A DNA stretch of 64,000 nt. Source: Nymphaea colorata (taxonomy: Eukaryota; Streptophyta; Magnoliopsida; Nymphaeales; Nymphaeaceae). A program made the translations under genes and the position numbers. The stretch is from NCBI RefSeq assembly GCF_008831285.2, contig NC_045139.1, positions 2,426,704 through 2,490,703 of the forward strand, read 5' to 3'. Below are positions 46,006-59,143 of this stretch, piece by piece. Numbering within the stretch: position 1 is the first letter of the stretch; each line of letters opens with the position of its first letter. The notes below the pieces were generated by a model. The model made no database searches. It saw nothing but the letters and a program-made list of their open reading frames with translations, and had not been told where the DNA came from.

Positions 46006-49000
46006 CTACAGCGTCTGCACCTTCAGATTCTTTCGCTTCAAATACTCAGCCCACTCAACAGGCTTCCGAGAGCTTCCTCCGTAGGTTACATGCTTTGGTA
46101 GTTGTTTGCCGTAACTCAAAAAGGTCCCCCCGTTCATCACAGCCTTTGCAACTGCAGTCGCCTGTGAACCATCGCTAAAATTTATGGCAGCACTGGGGCT
46201 TAATTCACCGACCAATCGTTTCATGTACCTGAAGAGGAAGGATCAAATAGTCAAAAAGAAATTCCCATAAGTATCGAAAGCAAGGGAAAATTGGGTTTCT
46301 GAGTGTCAAAACAACTCTCGGTTGTCACCAGAAATTATTTCCATGATTTTTACATCGTTATATCTGCATCAAGGCCAATTTTACTTTTTAAGCAAACAGA
46401 AGGGGGAAAAACATTGCGAAATGTTCAGATAAAGAGACCACAAAAATGTTGAAAACAAACTCTCATTTGAATCCAAACAGGGTATTCTGTAGCCAGTGTG
46501 CACAATAGGGTCTTGCCAGACAACCGAGATAATATGCAGGAACTCATTTTTCATTGCAGCAGGAACAAGAACATCACCCCGTAGAAATAAAAATAAGTTA
46601 TAGCTTTAATCAGCACACAGTAATTTTAACTCAAAAAGCAATGTCCTAGCAGAAGCCGCAGAATGACAGGCACAGCACCAACCAAAAGCTTTTTGCGATC
46701 CCAAACAAAGGGAAAGTTTTAGAAGAAAACTTGTGAAAATAATTAAGAGAGATTCACAGATATTCATTTCATTTCTATACCACAATTTGGAGAGGAGAGG
46801 CAGAGAGAGTATTATTTTTGAAATTGAAAAATAGCTGGTAGTAGTATGTTCCTGGCTTAAAGTAACATTCTCAATAGTCCTATTGAAGTATTTTACCTAA
46901 TGGTTCGGTTGATATGTGGGAGTCAAAACTGGCAAATGATTATCTTGCAGGTGATGGCACAAGCATTTCCATCATTTGTGCACATGAGAAAAACAAGTTG
47001 ACATTTAACCATTGCAGTACTTAAAATCATTAATTTGCGTGATGAAAGAGATTATAGAACAAAGTCACTGATACATGGTATAAATTACAAGAATGAATTT
47101 TCACAGGAACAAGATTCAGGCTGAGAAAAAGTATATGAGAAAATGCAATTGGAACATAGAAAAAATTTGTGACAAATTCTTCCAATAGCAAGAACATAGA
47201 GAAGTTATGCTTTCATCAATATAAAAAGAAATGCAGTAATGGACAAAGTAGACCTAAATCATAGATATACTTCTTACATGATGTTGGTAATTTTACTACA
47301 GTTGATTGTTATAACTAAACATGGAGAAACATAAGTACCATGTTCTTGTGTAACTCTCTGGCACAATAATATCTGCCCCAAGGGCCTTCAGCGCTTCAAT
47401 AGTTTCTGGATTCCCAGGCTTGTCTTCAATTATACTTAGAGTCCGAAGCTTACGCTCCTTTGCCAGTTCAATTACTGCTTTCCCAATGTCACTATCACCA
47501 CAATTTTGCACCAAAGCTCCACCTGCAATGGTACAAGGTTTCATCAGGCAACAATGACAACATCAGAAGGCAGAATCAAACAGTTTGAAACTCTTAAAGT
47601 AATTCAAAAACTAAACTAAGTTACAAGAAGATATATAAAAGTATAATCCAAATATTATTTTGGTTATTTAAGTTGACCACCCAAACTTTTGTTTCTTTTT
47701 CCTGCAGAAAGTGTTGCACTCAAGAGTTGAGCCTCCATTTGACATTAATGGGCCCTTAGTTTACACCGCAACACCAAGCAATCAGGTCTCAATGGCGCTT
47801 AAATCAAAATCAAGAATCTTTTCATAGTGGACATAAGTAAGATAGTAAAGAAGTTTTGAAACGTGAAGAGACAACAACGGAAACTATTTGAGAAGTGACT
47901 TCTCAGAAATTGATTGGTTAAGGTAATTTGTGTGCTTTAGCTATAACATTAGTTACGACTTGTATTACATATATTTGTAAAGAATATAAAAATTGTATAC
48001 ATTGAAATAAATAGCTATCCTGCTATCCTGAAGGTCGTCTACGGATAATGATTCGAGTAAAAACCAGTTTGTCTGGACTAACCTTCCAATACAATGTTCT
48101 CCTACTAGATTTTTTTTTTCCCTCTATTAAGAAATCCAATGGAAGCAATGACTCTACAAATTACACCAGTCAGAAAATGGTTCAGATCGAATTAGGATTT
48201 TTAGAATTTTTGTTTCAGTACCGATCATATAGAAGCATATCCCACTTACAAGATTAATTCGTCTGGGATCATAGTGACTAAGGCCTATGATTCGAACTTT
48301 TAATAGTTCGCCTGATCTCATTAGTTAACTCAAGAACACATTTCTGTTTTCAGTTCCAAGTATCACATCCAAGTGTAGGGTTCTAAAAGAAAGAATTAGA
48401 ACTTAGAAGACTTGGAGTCAGCTTAAAGAAAGAGAACAACAATGTTTGCCTATCAGTGAAAGTTGAAAGGAAAATCGCTGTTGCATCTATTGCTACATCC
48501 ACACCAAAGGGAATGCTTGTACAAGAAGTCCCCATCTGCGGTGCACAATTAGGAACCCACAACAGGTCCACTGCATGGGAACTAAAGCTATCTTGGACAT
48601 CATCTGCACTGCTCTCTGCATTCATCGGAACATGATAAATAGATCACCTGTGCCCATTTTAAAAAATATGGCATCATCCTCCCTTTTCGGCAACCTAAAT
48701 ATACTAATCAACTTCTTGCTCCCCATCCTCCATTCCCCTCGAAACAGTATAACGGTTAATAAATTTATGTATCCTTGGAAATGCAAAACCACCGTCATTC
48801 TCCCGAAGCTACAGCCAACCACTTTCCACAAAGAAATAAAATTTATTTCAACAAACAGAAACCAGTTCAAAAATCACCATTCTGCATGTCCCACTACGCA
48901 AATTCCACAAACGAACTCCCGGGCCGCTCAGTCTGATTGCTTGCTTAAGTCATCATCTGATTAGCTGCAAATTTCCATAACTTAGAGCTCGTTCATTTCC

Positions 49001-49601
49001 TCTAATCTTTTACTTGTTCTATCACCTAATTCTCAACGAAAAGTCATCAAAAGGAACAAAGTGTCCGGATATTCAATCTATTGAACGATAAAAAGAGGGG
49101 AAAAAAAAAAAGGAATTTTAGTCCCACGATCGCTTGCAGCAACAACAGTCAAGTCTGTTGTCATTCAGAATTACTTGATGGACATTAACAGAAGATCCAT
49201 AAATTCCCTTCCTCGTCCACAAATTCAAACGAACAAGAAGAAATAATAAGCACCAAATACTATCCGACCGCAGTTTGCTTTAGTACCCACAATCTCAGAA
49301 AATTTATGCGCTTCAGCGCATTTAAAATCGCGATCTCATATCTAGGGAAAAAAATATTCACTGGATATATCATCACCGACGGGATATATCAAAGAAGACT
49401 CCAAATGCACGAAATCGAGAATGGGGAGAAGGTGAGTAAGTTCTCCGCACCTGGCTTGAGAGCGAGCGCGTCAAGGATGGCTGCAGCCTTCTTCCTGACG
49501 GAAGACTCATCGGAGGTAGCGAAGCATCTGACAGTAGTGGTGGAGAGATTAGGATTAGGGTTCCGTGTAGCGGAAACGAGAGACCTGCGGATCGCCTGCA
49601 T
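46006..49601 (-). CDS. short mitochondrial enoyl-reductase-like Rossmann protein (185 aa, three exons)
   Basis: Exon 1 (49601-49451) encodes MQAIRRSLVSATRNPN...VRCFATSDESS, a typical mitochondrial presequence rich in Arg/Ser, then VRKKAAAILDALALKP. Exon 2 (47522-47339) encodes GGALVQNCGDSDIGKAVIELA, KLRTLSIIEDKPG and LKALGADIIVPES, which match the NAD(P)-binding part of mitochondrial trans-2-enoyl reductase (MECR). Exon 3 (46228-46006) encodes WYMKRLVGELSPSAAINFSDG, AVMNGGTFLSYG and a stop after LKVQTL. 151, 184 and 223 nt sum to 186 codons. MECR proteins are about 350 residues with an N-terminal GroES-like catalytic domain; that domain is absent here, so this is a half-length relative rather than the enzyme itself. 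It may be a plant-specific accessory protein. A catalytic role is not supported. Confidence 0.85.
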
Positions 49602-50639
49602 CCTCTCTCTCTCTCTCTCTCTCTCCCTTTCTCTCTCCTTTCTGTCCCTCTTCCTGTTAGCTCGGGACGATTTTCTTGGACTCAGATCAGGCCAAGATCC
49701 AGTTGTGCCCTAAACAGAGATCCATTAGACCCGTTGGGCAAGGGACAAAGGTCTGGGTTAGAGCCTGAATTGGGGGTGGAACTGAACTCACTACCTTTCA
49801 ACCCAAATCAATGGCAGAGTATTTGGTGTGGGGCAGTTGTGCGGCTGCACAACTAATCAAGCCAACTTGACATCGATGCGAACTAGCTCAAAAAAATCGG
49901 TTCATGCTCGATTCGTTTATAAACAAGCCGAGTTCAAGCCTTTAGAGATACTTCAAACCGTTCGAGTTTCAAAAACTCAACTCATTTATACTCGACTTGA
50001 CTCATAACTCTGTATAATGTTGCCAAAACCAGTTCACCGAATCACTGGTTTTATCATATCCAATTGATTCAAATTTAGAAAGAAAAAACCTACGTCTTAT
50101 CTGAGTCCAAATTTTGAATTTGAAACGGGATCCCAACCACACTATCATGCATGAAAAACTGATTGATTACCAAAATATACTGCCATTGGATATAGGATAT
50201 CTATTTAAAATAAATATAAGTTCGAATTTGAATCTGGTTTTGATCAGATACTTATTAAAACTGAATTCTTATCCGAATCGGATATCCTAAACGAGTGTTA
50301 AACTTTTTCCCCAAAGACAGCCGAATTCCATTCCATTATGGAGAGATTAAAAGTTAGAAACAGCATCTTAAAAGAGAAAATGCACGCGAACCGGCGATTT
50401 CAGAAGCAACTATTAAGGGTGCCAAATATCAACTAATTGGATTCAGCCTGGATCCAACCTCTACTGGATCAGACAGAATCCAAACCTGGACCAAAAAAGG
50501 AGATCCAATTGTGTTCCATGATACTAGAAAGTCCGATCCATCCATGGCTTGTGAAATCAAATCTTATTGGATTTGGGTTTCTCCGTGTGCATAAGGGAAT
50601 CAAAAGAGGGTTCCTCTAAAAGAGGCCACTGGCCCCCTC
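49602..50639. other. upstream region of the reductase-like gene
   Basis: Directly before the start codon the coding strand is a (GA)n tract (plus-strand CT at 49603-49625 and beyond), a likely purine-rich 5' leader. 49.84-50.0 kb has AACTAGCTCAAAAAAATCGG and CTCGACTTGACTCATAAC, debris of the GAGCTCGAG MITE family. No gene seen to 50.64 kb. Confidence 0.5.
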
Positions 50640-50654
50640 TGGCTTTTTACAAAG

Positions 50655-50795
50655 CATGTTTCGGGCCCTTTTACGAGCTAGAGGTAGAGCGTACTAGAAC
50701 GTGACAGTGATCACTCCAAGGTTCGAACATGAGTTCTTAGAGAAGTCAGACCACCTTACCGCTCAGTACGCTACCACCTCTCGGGGTAATGAGAA
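50655..50795 (-). mobile_element. tRNA-derived SINE-like unit
   Basis: On the minus strand GAGAGGTGGTAGCGTACTGAGCGG (from about 50783) resembles the head of plant SINEs, with a pol III A box in TAGCGTACTGAGCGG. About 30 bases further is a B box, GTTCGAACCTT (50728-50718). The spacing fits an internal tRNA promoter. The 3' tail was not resolved. It does not fold as a normal tRNA, so it is not called as one. Confidence 0.55.
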
Positions 50796-51427
50796 GAAGG
50801 TCGACCCTCCTGATTTGTAATGCAGGAAATTTTGGTGAAGTTTCACTAAATTAATCTTTTGATTCTGATGAGATCCTATTTTGATCGATCAAAGCAATGG
50901 ACAAAAAATTTCTCCTCCATAATCATATTAATATCGTTAACGAAGTAGTGCTCTTATTCTTCAATCCAGCATATTTAGACCGAACATCATTATTCAAGTA
51001 AATCAAACATTAGAGAACGAACATAAAAGACAAATGAATTAACGTACTTCGTCTTTCATCTAATACAATTAGTACAATTAGTCGTGGACAAAGTGTCTTC
51101 TAGTCCTTGTATTTTGCAATCAATTCAACTGTACGTACGTAAGGGATTTGCTCTGAAATGACTGAAGCGGGAGCCCTGTCAAACCCTTATTATATATGAT
51201 TCCAAAATTCGAACTTATGCCGACTTGGCCGTAACATCATTGTGACTAAAAAGTATCGAGAGGAATATGACACTATTTTAAACACTTGGTAACAGTTTCA
51301 CACACACACACACACTAATAACCACGATTTTCAGATTAGCTAAATCTAGAGTGATTAAAAAAGTAACTTTAAACGAAGATGCCAACTTATAAAAGCAAAA
51401 ACTTAATATAAAAATTAACTATATACA
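50796..51427. other. intergenic, nothing recognised
   Basis: AT-rich DNA with a (CA)n run at 51300-51315. No gene seen. Confidence 0.5.
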
Positions 51428-51637
51428 TATATATAATTAGATTTTTACCTTCATTTTTCTCTCACATGCCTATGTACCACAATCTAGGCTGCCCTAGAAT
51501 TCGTGAAAACTGAAAGAGGGAGATATATATATATATATATATATATAATTAGATTTTTACCCTTATTTTTCTCTCACATGTCTTTGTGCAACAATCTAGG
51601 CTACCCTACAATTTGTGAAAACTGAAAGAGGGAAATA
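51428..51637. repeat. tandem duplication of a roughly 110-bp segment
   Basis: The segment ATATATAATTAGATTTTTACC ... TTTTTCTCTCACATG ... CAATCTAGGCT.CCCTA.AATT.GTGAAAACTGAAAGAGGGA occurs twice, at about 51428-51522 and 51540-51632, joined by a (TA)n run. The copies differ at roughly ten positions. Confidence 0.9.
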
Positions 51638-51715
51638 AATGAAAAACTAGGTAGTTTAAAATCAAGATTGGCATTACTTCGTTTCTTATTTAAACATTGC
51701 ATACACACACACACA

Positions 51716-51900
51716 AAGAGAGAGAGAGAGAGAGATTGCTATTATTAGGGCTGCAACACGAGCCAAGTTGAGCTGCACGAGCTCGAGCTCGAGCTCCACT
51801 TTGAACTTGAGTTGAGTTTGATCTAATGGGCTCGAGCTCGACTCAACTATACAACGTGAGCTTGAGCTTGACTCACTTAATTTGTTTGACACCTCATTAA
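51716..51900. mobile_element. fragment of the GAGCTCGAG hAT-MITE family
   Basis: After a (GA)n run at 51716-51735, TAGGGCTGCAACACGAGCC starts at about 51748 and continues with GAGCTCGAGCTCGAGCTC and ATGGGCTCGAGCTCGACTC. This is the start of a MITE like 61006-61552; the other end is not evident. Confidence 0.5.
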
Positions 51901-54900
51901 CTCGTTTAACTGGTTTCTTTTAACTAATTGAACTATGAATAACCATCTAAAAGAAAATCCAAAGAAAGAATATACATATTCTGCATCCAAATATCTCTTA
52001 AATAAAACTTAGCAACATAAACAAGATTTGAAGCAAGCCTGTGTTGCCCGTACTTCGAATGTGAGAAAAGAGATCATTATTCCCACAATGCATGTCTGTT
52101 CTTTGTGAAACAACTGCCTGTAGAATATATCTCTTTCCGGATTCCGACTGCAAGTTTTGAGAAGGAATGTTCCTATGGCTTGTAGGAATGAGATCCAAGT
52201 AGAGTCTGCAAAGGTGGAAGACGAGACCGAAGTCCTGTCAAGACCTCTGCAGAAATGGTCATTCCAGCAGAGACCAGTAGAGGTCATGATGCCTTCCATG
52301 GCTGCAGGCAGCAACTCAGTATTGCAAATGGCCAATCAATCAGGTTCTTTCTAACTATTTCAATCCATCAGTTCTTGTTGGAATAATTTCAATCCATCAA
52401 TGTGCTAGCTAGCATCCATATGCCTTCTTTTGGCACTTTGAAATGATTGTACTTGAACATTACAAGGATGAACTTTAATGGAGAAAGCAAATATTGATGA
52501 ACCCACTTTATAAAAAGTCTCCTGAAATCGACTGGTGCTAGCTATTCCTTTGTTTGACCAATACCATCAACCGCACACTTGAAGCCACATCTCAAGGATA
52601 TTGAGCCATTAAAAAGAAAATGATGCAATGGGCTCATATCCCTTCAAAGAGCATCTCTCTATCTTAGAACGTATAGTGAGAACTATATGCATACATATAT
52701 CTTCGAAGGTTGGCTTTCCTGAACTTGTTTGTCGTAACGCAAGGGTGCAGCAATATTAAGACATGGCATTTAAAGCGAAAAGTTCAAAATTCAGTCATGA
52801 TGTTCAATATATTTGGACGGTAGTTACTGTTTGTTTTCAGTATATCAAGATCTAAGTTTTGTGATGCATGTGTTAAAGCTCGTTACATCTAATCATCGTA
52901 AACTTTGCAAACACTCGTTGTTTAGTTATCTACATCTTAGTCTATTTTCTGCCAAACAGACAACTTGGTGTTGGAAAGAGCCATACATAATTATGAAATT
53001 AGAGAGGCATACTCTGGTCGCTCTCAACTCTCAGCCAAGTCACTAATGTTTGCAAACAGAACAGTTTGTAATTGCTCATCAATCTACCCTAAAAGTTAGG
53101 ATATATTTATAAAACACTTTAAGTTGTTTCATGAATCTACCTCAATTTTTATGTTATATTCATCAAACAATTACATGCTGTTTCATTTGCCAAACTTGTT
53201 GTGAAAATTATGTGCTTTATGCTCCATAGCACTGTCAGGGGTGGAGATAGACACAAAAAATATTTATTTTCATATTAACAATTCAGGGTAATTTTGGTTA
53301 CACATATTAAAGCCCATTAAAAACTAAAATTGTATAACTGTTAGGTTTTTAACTAAAATTTTATAACTGTTAGGTTTTTTTTTCATTAACTCAAAAATTT
53401 AATATAAATAAGGCCTAAATGCTTTAAATAGGGTAAAAACGGATCTACGGATCTGGACCCAAATAAAACAATAATAAATAAAAATCCAAAAAGGTTTTGT
53501 TGTTGCTCCACTCCTGCATCATATTATACAGAAAAAATAAGAGGATTCAAATATTATATAGAAAAATAAGGGCGATGACGTTCATGATGTGACAGTATCG
53601 TGGTAAAATGCAGCCTTCTGCCTTACAGCAATGAGCTTTTGATGTTTTCTAAAAATATCACAAAGAATGCATTTTCGAATTTCCGGATATGTTGTCGACT
53701 GGCTCAGTGACTGCTATGTATGGATCTTTGATAAATTCGGAAAGTAACAAAAATCCACCGTTAATATCCGAATCTGAATTTGAAATTAATTATATTGAAA
53801 AGTATGAATTGTAAAATGCTCAGTTTAAGTGAATTTTAAATTCATGTTACACTTATAAAAAAATCATAGATTTAAGGCTGAATAAAGAAGTAAAAAAATC
53901 CTTCGTTAAAAGATGGTTTTTGGTGATTTTCGACACAAGTTAAACAAAAAGGTCTATGACTCATTTCAATAGTGACCGACTTCTTTGTTCCGGAGAAAGA
54001 ATTATATAACCTGCAACTTCTACATGAATGTGATGAACCACGAGGCGCGTTTGATAGTACTGCGTAAAGATTTCTTAAGACAATTTCTCTAGCGATCTCG
54101 TATCCTTGTTTGGTGGGACCCACTGCTCCAACAAACAGTGGGTTTCAGGTCCACCTTTTCCATCGAAAACGCCTGATATGCGGTCCGATTGAGGGGTCCT
54201 TTCATTTTTTATTTTTTGGACCTTAGATCAGATTCTCCATTTAACAAACACACCCTTTTAAGTCCATGAATCTAAGATCTGATTACCTAAGATGTGTGTG
54301 GTATATATATATATATATTAGGACAGAGGCAATCAAACAAAGCCTTATAGCTAATGCTATCATTGGAGTAAAGGTTGAAGCTTCTTCTTTTCTTCTGGTT
54401 CCCTTAAACAGAAGTAGAGTTATGATTTTTTTTTATCGCAGAGACCAAACTGTAGTTTTAAAATTTTAACAAAGACCAAAATATATTTTTTCAATTTTTT
54501 TATAAGTTAAACTAAAATATTTAAAATTTAGAAGTAAAATTGTATGTAAAAAAAATCCAAAGGAGGGCTATGGCCCCTGCAGCCCTCCCTCCTTTGCTCA
54601 TGCCCTTAAGGTCCAAGGCTATTTTCGGTGTTTCGGATTGACGTTCTTGCTAACGCTTTAATTTGTATATTGGCATCAAAGTTTGAACTTTGAAGACTCA
54701 CTTCAATTGAAATATACAAAAGGGATGTGTATTTAAAAATACCATAATCATATGAGGAGATAATGTTTTCAAACCTTCACACTCACTAATTTGATCAGAT
54801 GATCAAGCACCTTTCTCTTCACAGTAATGTTTGTAGATTTGAATCAAAGCCTTGACTTGTTGAATCATGCACTTGGATGCGTGGATTTCTTTCTCTAGCA

Positions 54901-55639
54901 AAATGAATTTTAAGATCTTAGGCACTTAAATATATTTCATGCTTAAAAAATCTCGCCTACAAGTCATGACAAATATATATATATATATATATATAATCCT
55001 GATGTGATGTGGTGCCCCAGCAATAACCTCTTAAAGAGTGGAAAACATTCTTCCTTTTTCAATAAAGTGCCTCTCCACAAAGTTGTATTCTTCTTTTCTC
55101 CTTTCTCAAGTTTCGCTAAAGGTGGTTGCTTCAGTCAGAGTGCCTTCGCGTGTTTCCCCTTTTCCATGCCTCCACTTTTTTCACATCCTTAAATGCTAAT
55201 CCTTTTTATGTTAAATTTCCTTGAAATCTGCATCCCTTCAACGCGTACGAGTGGTAACCGATGCTGTCGGTATAGGTATTAGGTTTGTATCGTTTTCTTG
55301 ATCAAGTTGGCAACCGATACATATCCTGTATCGGGGCCTAAGAGCCCACTTTTATATTTTTTTTTCATTTAAAACAATAATAAGACTGAATTTAATTCAC
55401 ATAGACCTGAATCACTTAACTAGTTAAATGAAACATTTTTTGGCAAAAGAAGTGGTTCAATAAATGATCAAATGAGATTTAATTAAGGGGTCTCTCCTAC
55501 TCTTTGCCGCTGTTTGGCAATGAAAAAAGTTTGTTTTGGGGTCGGCCTAATGCCCGAAACCAGGGCCCTAGCCCCGATGCTCAAAACCTGGGTTCAGGGC
55601 CTGATTACAATAAAAAATTTATTTTTTAAATATACAACA
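51901..55639. other. intergenic, no convincing gene
   Basis: 52.0-52.36 kb is moderately GC-rich with overlapping frames on both strands (plus 52157-52354, minus 52009-52335) and no known domain. 53328-53385 has a short tandem copy of AACTAAAATT.TATAACTGTTAGGTTTTT. (TA)n runs lie at 54301-54318 and 54971-54994. 55.24-55.35 kb repeats CCGATAC-type words. No gene supported. Confidence 0.45.
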
Positions 55640-55965
55640 AATGAAAAACACCAAGTTGCTTTTCACTTGCAGTATCATTGCAACACTATGTATAAAAAAT
55701 GGTATTTTTAAAAAAAATAAAAAAAATAAAACAAGTGAGAAAATAATAACAGCAAACATAAAAAAAAAGACAAGTAGATTTACAACAAATAAAAGTAAAA
55801 AATGAAAAACAAAAGTGCTTGGCATTACCATGTTTTTTTTTTCATTTTTCACATTTTTTCCAAAAACTTGCATTTTTTAATTTTAAAAGGCATTTCATTT
55901 TCTCATGTTTTTTCTGTCTTTTTTTTTTCAAAAATAACGCGTTTTTTGTGACTATCTTTAAAAGA
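55640..55965. repeat. second copy of the AT-rich TTTTTTGTGACTATC repeat family
   Basis: Shares with 17047-17365 the order: poly-A rich region, GTAGATTTACAACAA, a TGGCAT/GACATG segment, a poly-T region, GGCATTTCATTTTCT, and the terminus GTTTTTTGTGACTATC. The left terminus is not clear in this copy. Confidence 0.5.
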
Positions 55966-57472
55966 TGATACCTACCATTCATTTTCCAAGGAGAGCTTTG
56001 AACTTAAACCGACCTGATCTAGAAGCTGAACCATAAAAGTAGCTCACATCTAGGCTCGCAAGGTCTGACTGGGCTCAGACTGATCTCAGAGCAGCACCAC
56101 TGACAACCTGCTTCTTCAAAGCACAAAAGCTACAACTTTTCCAAGAAACATCTGAGTTGGGAAACCAAAGGAGATTTCAGGAAACTCTTCCTTTCATTTC
56201 TTCGGCCATTTCATTGTCCAGTGGTCCACAGATCAATGTTGGTGCGCCATTGGCTTTTTCTTGGTGCCCGTAGTTCAAAAGGGCAATCATCCACAATGAC
56301 AGGTACCTCTCAGCATGCTTTATAGAAGACCCACCTGCTCCTTGTTTTGGACCATTTCAGTGTAATGATCCAGCAACCCACCCACTGAGCTCTTGCTGTA
56401 CATGCATGGTTCATGTATATGGGATCTTACTAAGAACATGCATTCAAGCAATTCATTGTGGACCATTGATGACTACCATTTTCATCTCTTTCTTCAAAGC
56501 TGGATTGGAATTCATGGTGGCACATGGCTTATCGTTATTGGTTCTGTCAAAAGGCACTGGTTTTCTTCATATACCAACTGTTTGGCTCTTTTGGGTAAAA
56601 GATGAACTTCTTTTTCAAAAAACTAGGGAGCAGTAAATGCAGGAAAAAGACCTGAGTGTCTGCTTCTATGTGGGCTTATTTGCTCTTAGGAGATTCTAAA
56701 TCAACAGGTGAAATATATGCCAAGCTTTGAGAAAGAATACCTTAAAGAAGAAAGGAAAAGACATAATTTGACTAGGTTCACAACATTTCATGTATATGAA
56801 GAGAATTCGAAGTTCAGATGGGGACGTGTCGAAGGAGACACTCAACCAGAATAGTCATCAAAGGCGACCAAACTATTGATTAGATTAAGAGCATGTTCAT
56901 GTTGGAATTTATCATTATAAAAAATATGGAAACTTAGAAGTGATGTAAGATGATTCATGCTCTGCTAAGAACAGTCTACTCAGTGTGGCGTCTGCACCGA
57001 GTATGAATAAGACCCCGGTCCAAACCCTTTCACTAGAAAAGGCAACTGCAGTTACAGTAGACAGAGAAGTACCATGGTTTTTGGAAGATAACGTATAGAC
57101 CAGGAAATCATATTCGAGGAAAGCCACACACACACACACACACACACACGTATCTATTCAACTAAGATTACAGAGATAACATGAACACTGTATAGATTAT
57201 CTTGTTCTCTCAAGAAGGCTAGAGAAGATATTGATCATAAATGAGAGGATTGTTAAAGAAGGACAACCAATACCAATTCACATTCATATACATGAGAATT
57301 TCAAGCATCCAATCAACATGGTTAAATCAGGTGGTTATCAAGGCCATCATCTTAGAAGAGTTAACACTTGGTTCTTAATATAGGCAGTCAACTTTGAAAG
57401 GAGTTGACATATTGCATATTCACAACTTCCTCAGCACATATGGATTTATTAGTAAACTGATTACATTGAATG

Positions 57473-57521
<49 letters not shown>

Positions 57522-58601
57522 GTGTGCGCTTCTGTGTCAAAATTTAAGAACATGGTGAGGCTCAAAGAAAAATTTGGGCCTTCCATAAAGCAAAACAAAG
57601 CTCAAATGCAACAAGTGAAAAGGGTAACGGTTTTTGCAATCACCACATTTCAATAAAAATAAAGTTGGCCTCAATCTTTATCAACAAATATGGGAGTTCA
57701 TGATGCAATCAACAGTTGAAATGAACAAGCGAAATGGTTGTGTTCAGGTCCGGTCTTGTCTGTTTGGAAGGCATCTACTAAAGGGCTCATAAGCTCAAGT
57801 AAAAGAAAGCAATCCTCTAGCTTGATAAAATGACTGTGCATGAAACCACGCTATACATAGCTACTTTAGCTAGACTAAGTGAATCGTATCGACCTATGTG
57901 TAAATAATTGAGTTGGTGGAATGGCTTAAAGGTGTTGGTGCTGTTAGGTTTCCATCCTAAGAGCATGGTTGGTGATTGGGATACACCTAGATGTACTACT
58001 GCCTGGGGTTCAATAATGAACATTCTTTCATCACTATCATCTTCCTGGTTGTTCTCCACTTGGAGTTAGATAAAGTGATGAACATAAAATGGGAGATATC
58101 TCCCAATATACATAGTTCCCAGCAATATTGGGAAAAGATTTAAAAAGAAAAAAGTATGATTCCGGCGCATAAAGATCTTGAAATCAAAGGGCATCTTATC
58201 AAGATAAGATTATGCTGTAAAGATGGTGGTCGAGTTCTTAAATGCTAAAATACTTTTTACACTTGAAAATTTGAAATTATTGTCAGCCTTTTTTAGTATT
58301 AAAACTTACATCGTAGGTAATTGAATGAATAAGAAATAATAGAGTTTTGGACATTATTTGGTCTCAAACATTGTTTAAATGCTGCTTAATCTTTACAATC
58401 CCATACTGATAATGAAAATAGCAAAAAAGGTGAGCTTCAGTGCTGAACACGGAGGTAGTGCTTGGGTAATGGGTCCTCAATATTTAATCACCAGCATCTC
58501 CCTATGTCTAAAAAGGACTCTTTAGAACCAACAATATTGCTACCAACAATTTATATTCAACCGGCGTCGCATCAGCAGTTCTCAATTATTGGATTTACTA
58601 T

Positions 58602-58632
<31 letters not shown>

Positions 58633-58844
58633 CATATTATGTGCCGATTTGTTTGTTCCTGTGTGTGTGTGACACTACTGTTGGACCAAGTAAAGTAACT
58701 CTTTATGTAGCATCTCATAAATGTTCAGTATTCTTAAACCACTAATGAAAAAACTGTTTGAATTGTCATAATAGTTATAAAGAGATCAGATGTATGTTTG
58801 GTGGATTTTTCTTTTCCTTTAGTTTTTAAAAGGAAAAGTATAGT
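55966..58844. other. intergenic with microsatellites
   Basis: (CA)n at 57126-57149, (TA)n at 57475-57519 and a (CA)n(TA)n compound at 58602-58630. The plus frames around 56393-56636 are short and overlapping, without domain similarity. No gene seen. Confidence 0.5.
57475..57519. repeat. (TA)n microsatellite
   Basis: About 22 uninterrupted TA units. Confidence 0.95.
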
Positions 58845-59143
58845 TAGGGCTGCTCATGGGCTGGTTTCAGGATGGGCCTGGCCTTTTCAACCTGGACCAA
58901 CCTGGATAACTAGGGTAGACCAAGCTCGGCCTGCGCTCGATCCGATCTTAAAAGAACCGAGCCAAACTTGGAGAACCCACCCATCTTGGCCCATTGGCGA
59001 TTGTTATTTGTTAACGATGATTAAGTTACTACCTTCTTAAATTTAATAAGCTTCTTGTAGAAACCAAGCTCAGATTATAGATTTTTAGATGCCGAACTCA
59101 GGTCAGGCCATGGCGGTCCGGCCCCTAGTGCAGTACAGCCCTA
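58845..59143. mobile_element. hAT-type MITE, about 299 bp
   Basis: Begins TAGGGCTGCTCATGGGC and ends CAGTACAGCCCTA, inverted ends agreeing over TAGGGCTG. The flanks AGTATAGT (58837-58844) and AGTTTAGG (59144-59151) agree at 6 of 8 bases, as expected for an aged 8-bp target duplication. The interior is the GGGCC/AGCTCGGCC type of GC-rich filler seen in these elements; no transposase. Confidence 0.6.

Noticed and set aside
48383-48964. Open frames on both strands in the large intron of the reductase-like gene
   Set aside because: Exons 1 and 2 join perfectly without them and no domain is recognisable.
50655-50795. tRNA gene
   Set aside because: A and B boxes are present but there is no acceptor-stem pairing; treated as SINE-like.
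52009-52354. Possible exon at 52 kb (frames on both strands)
   Set aside because: No family similarity, no clear splice partners, overlapping frames on opposite strands.
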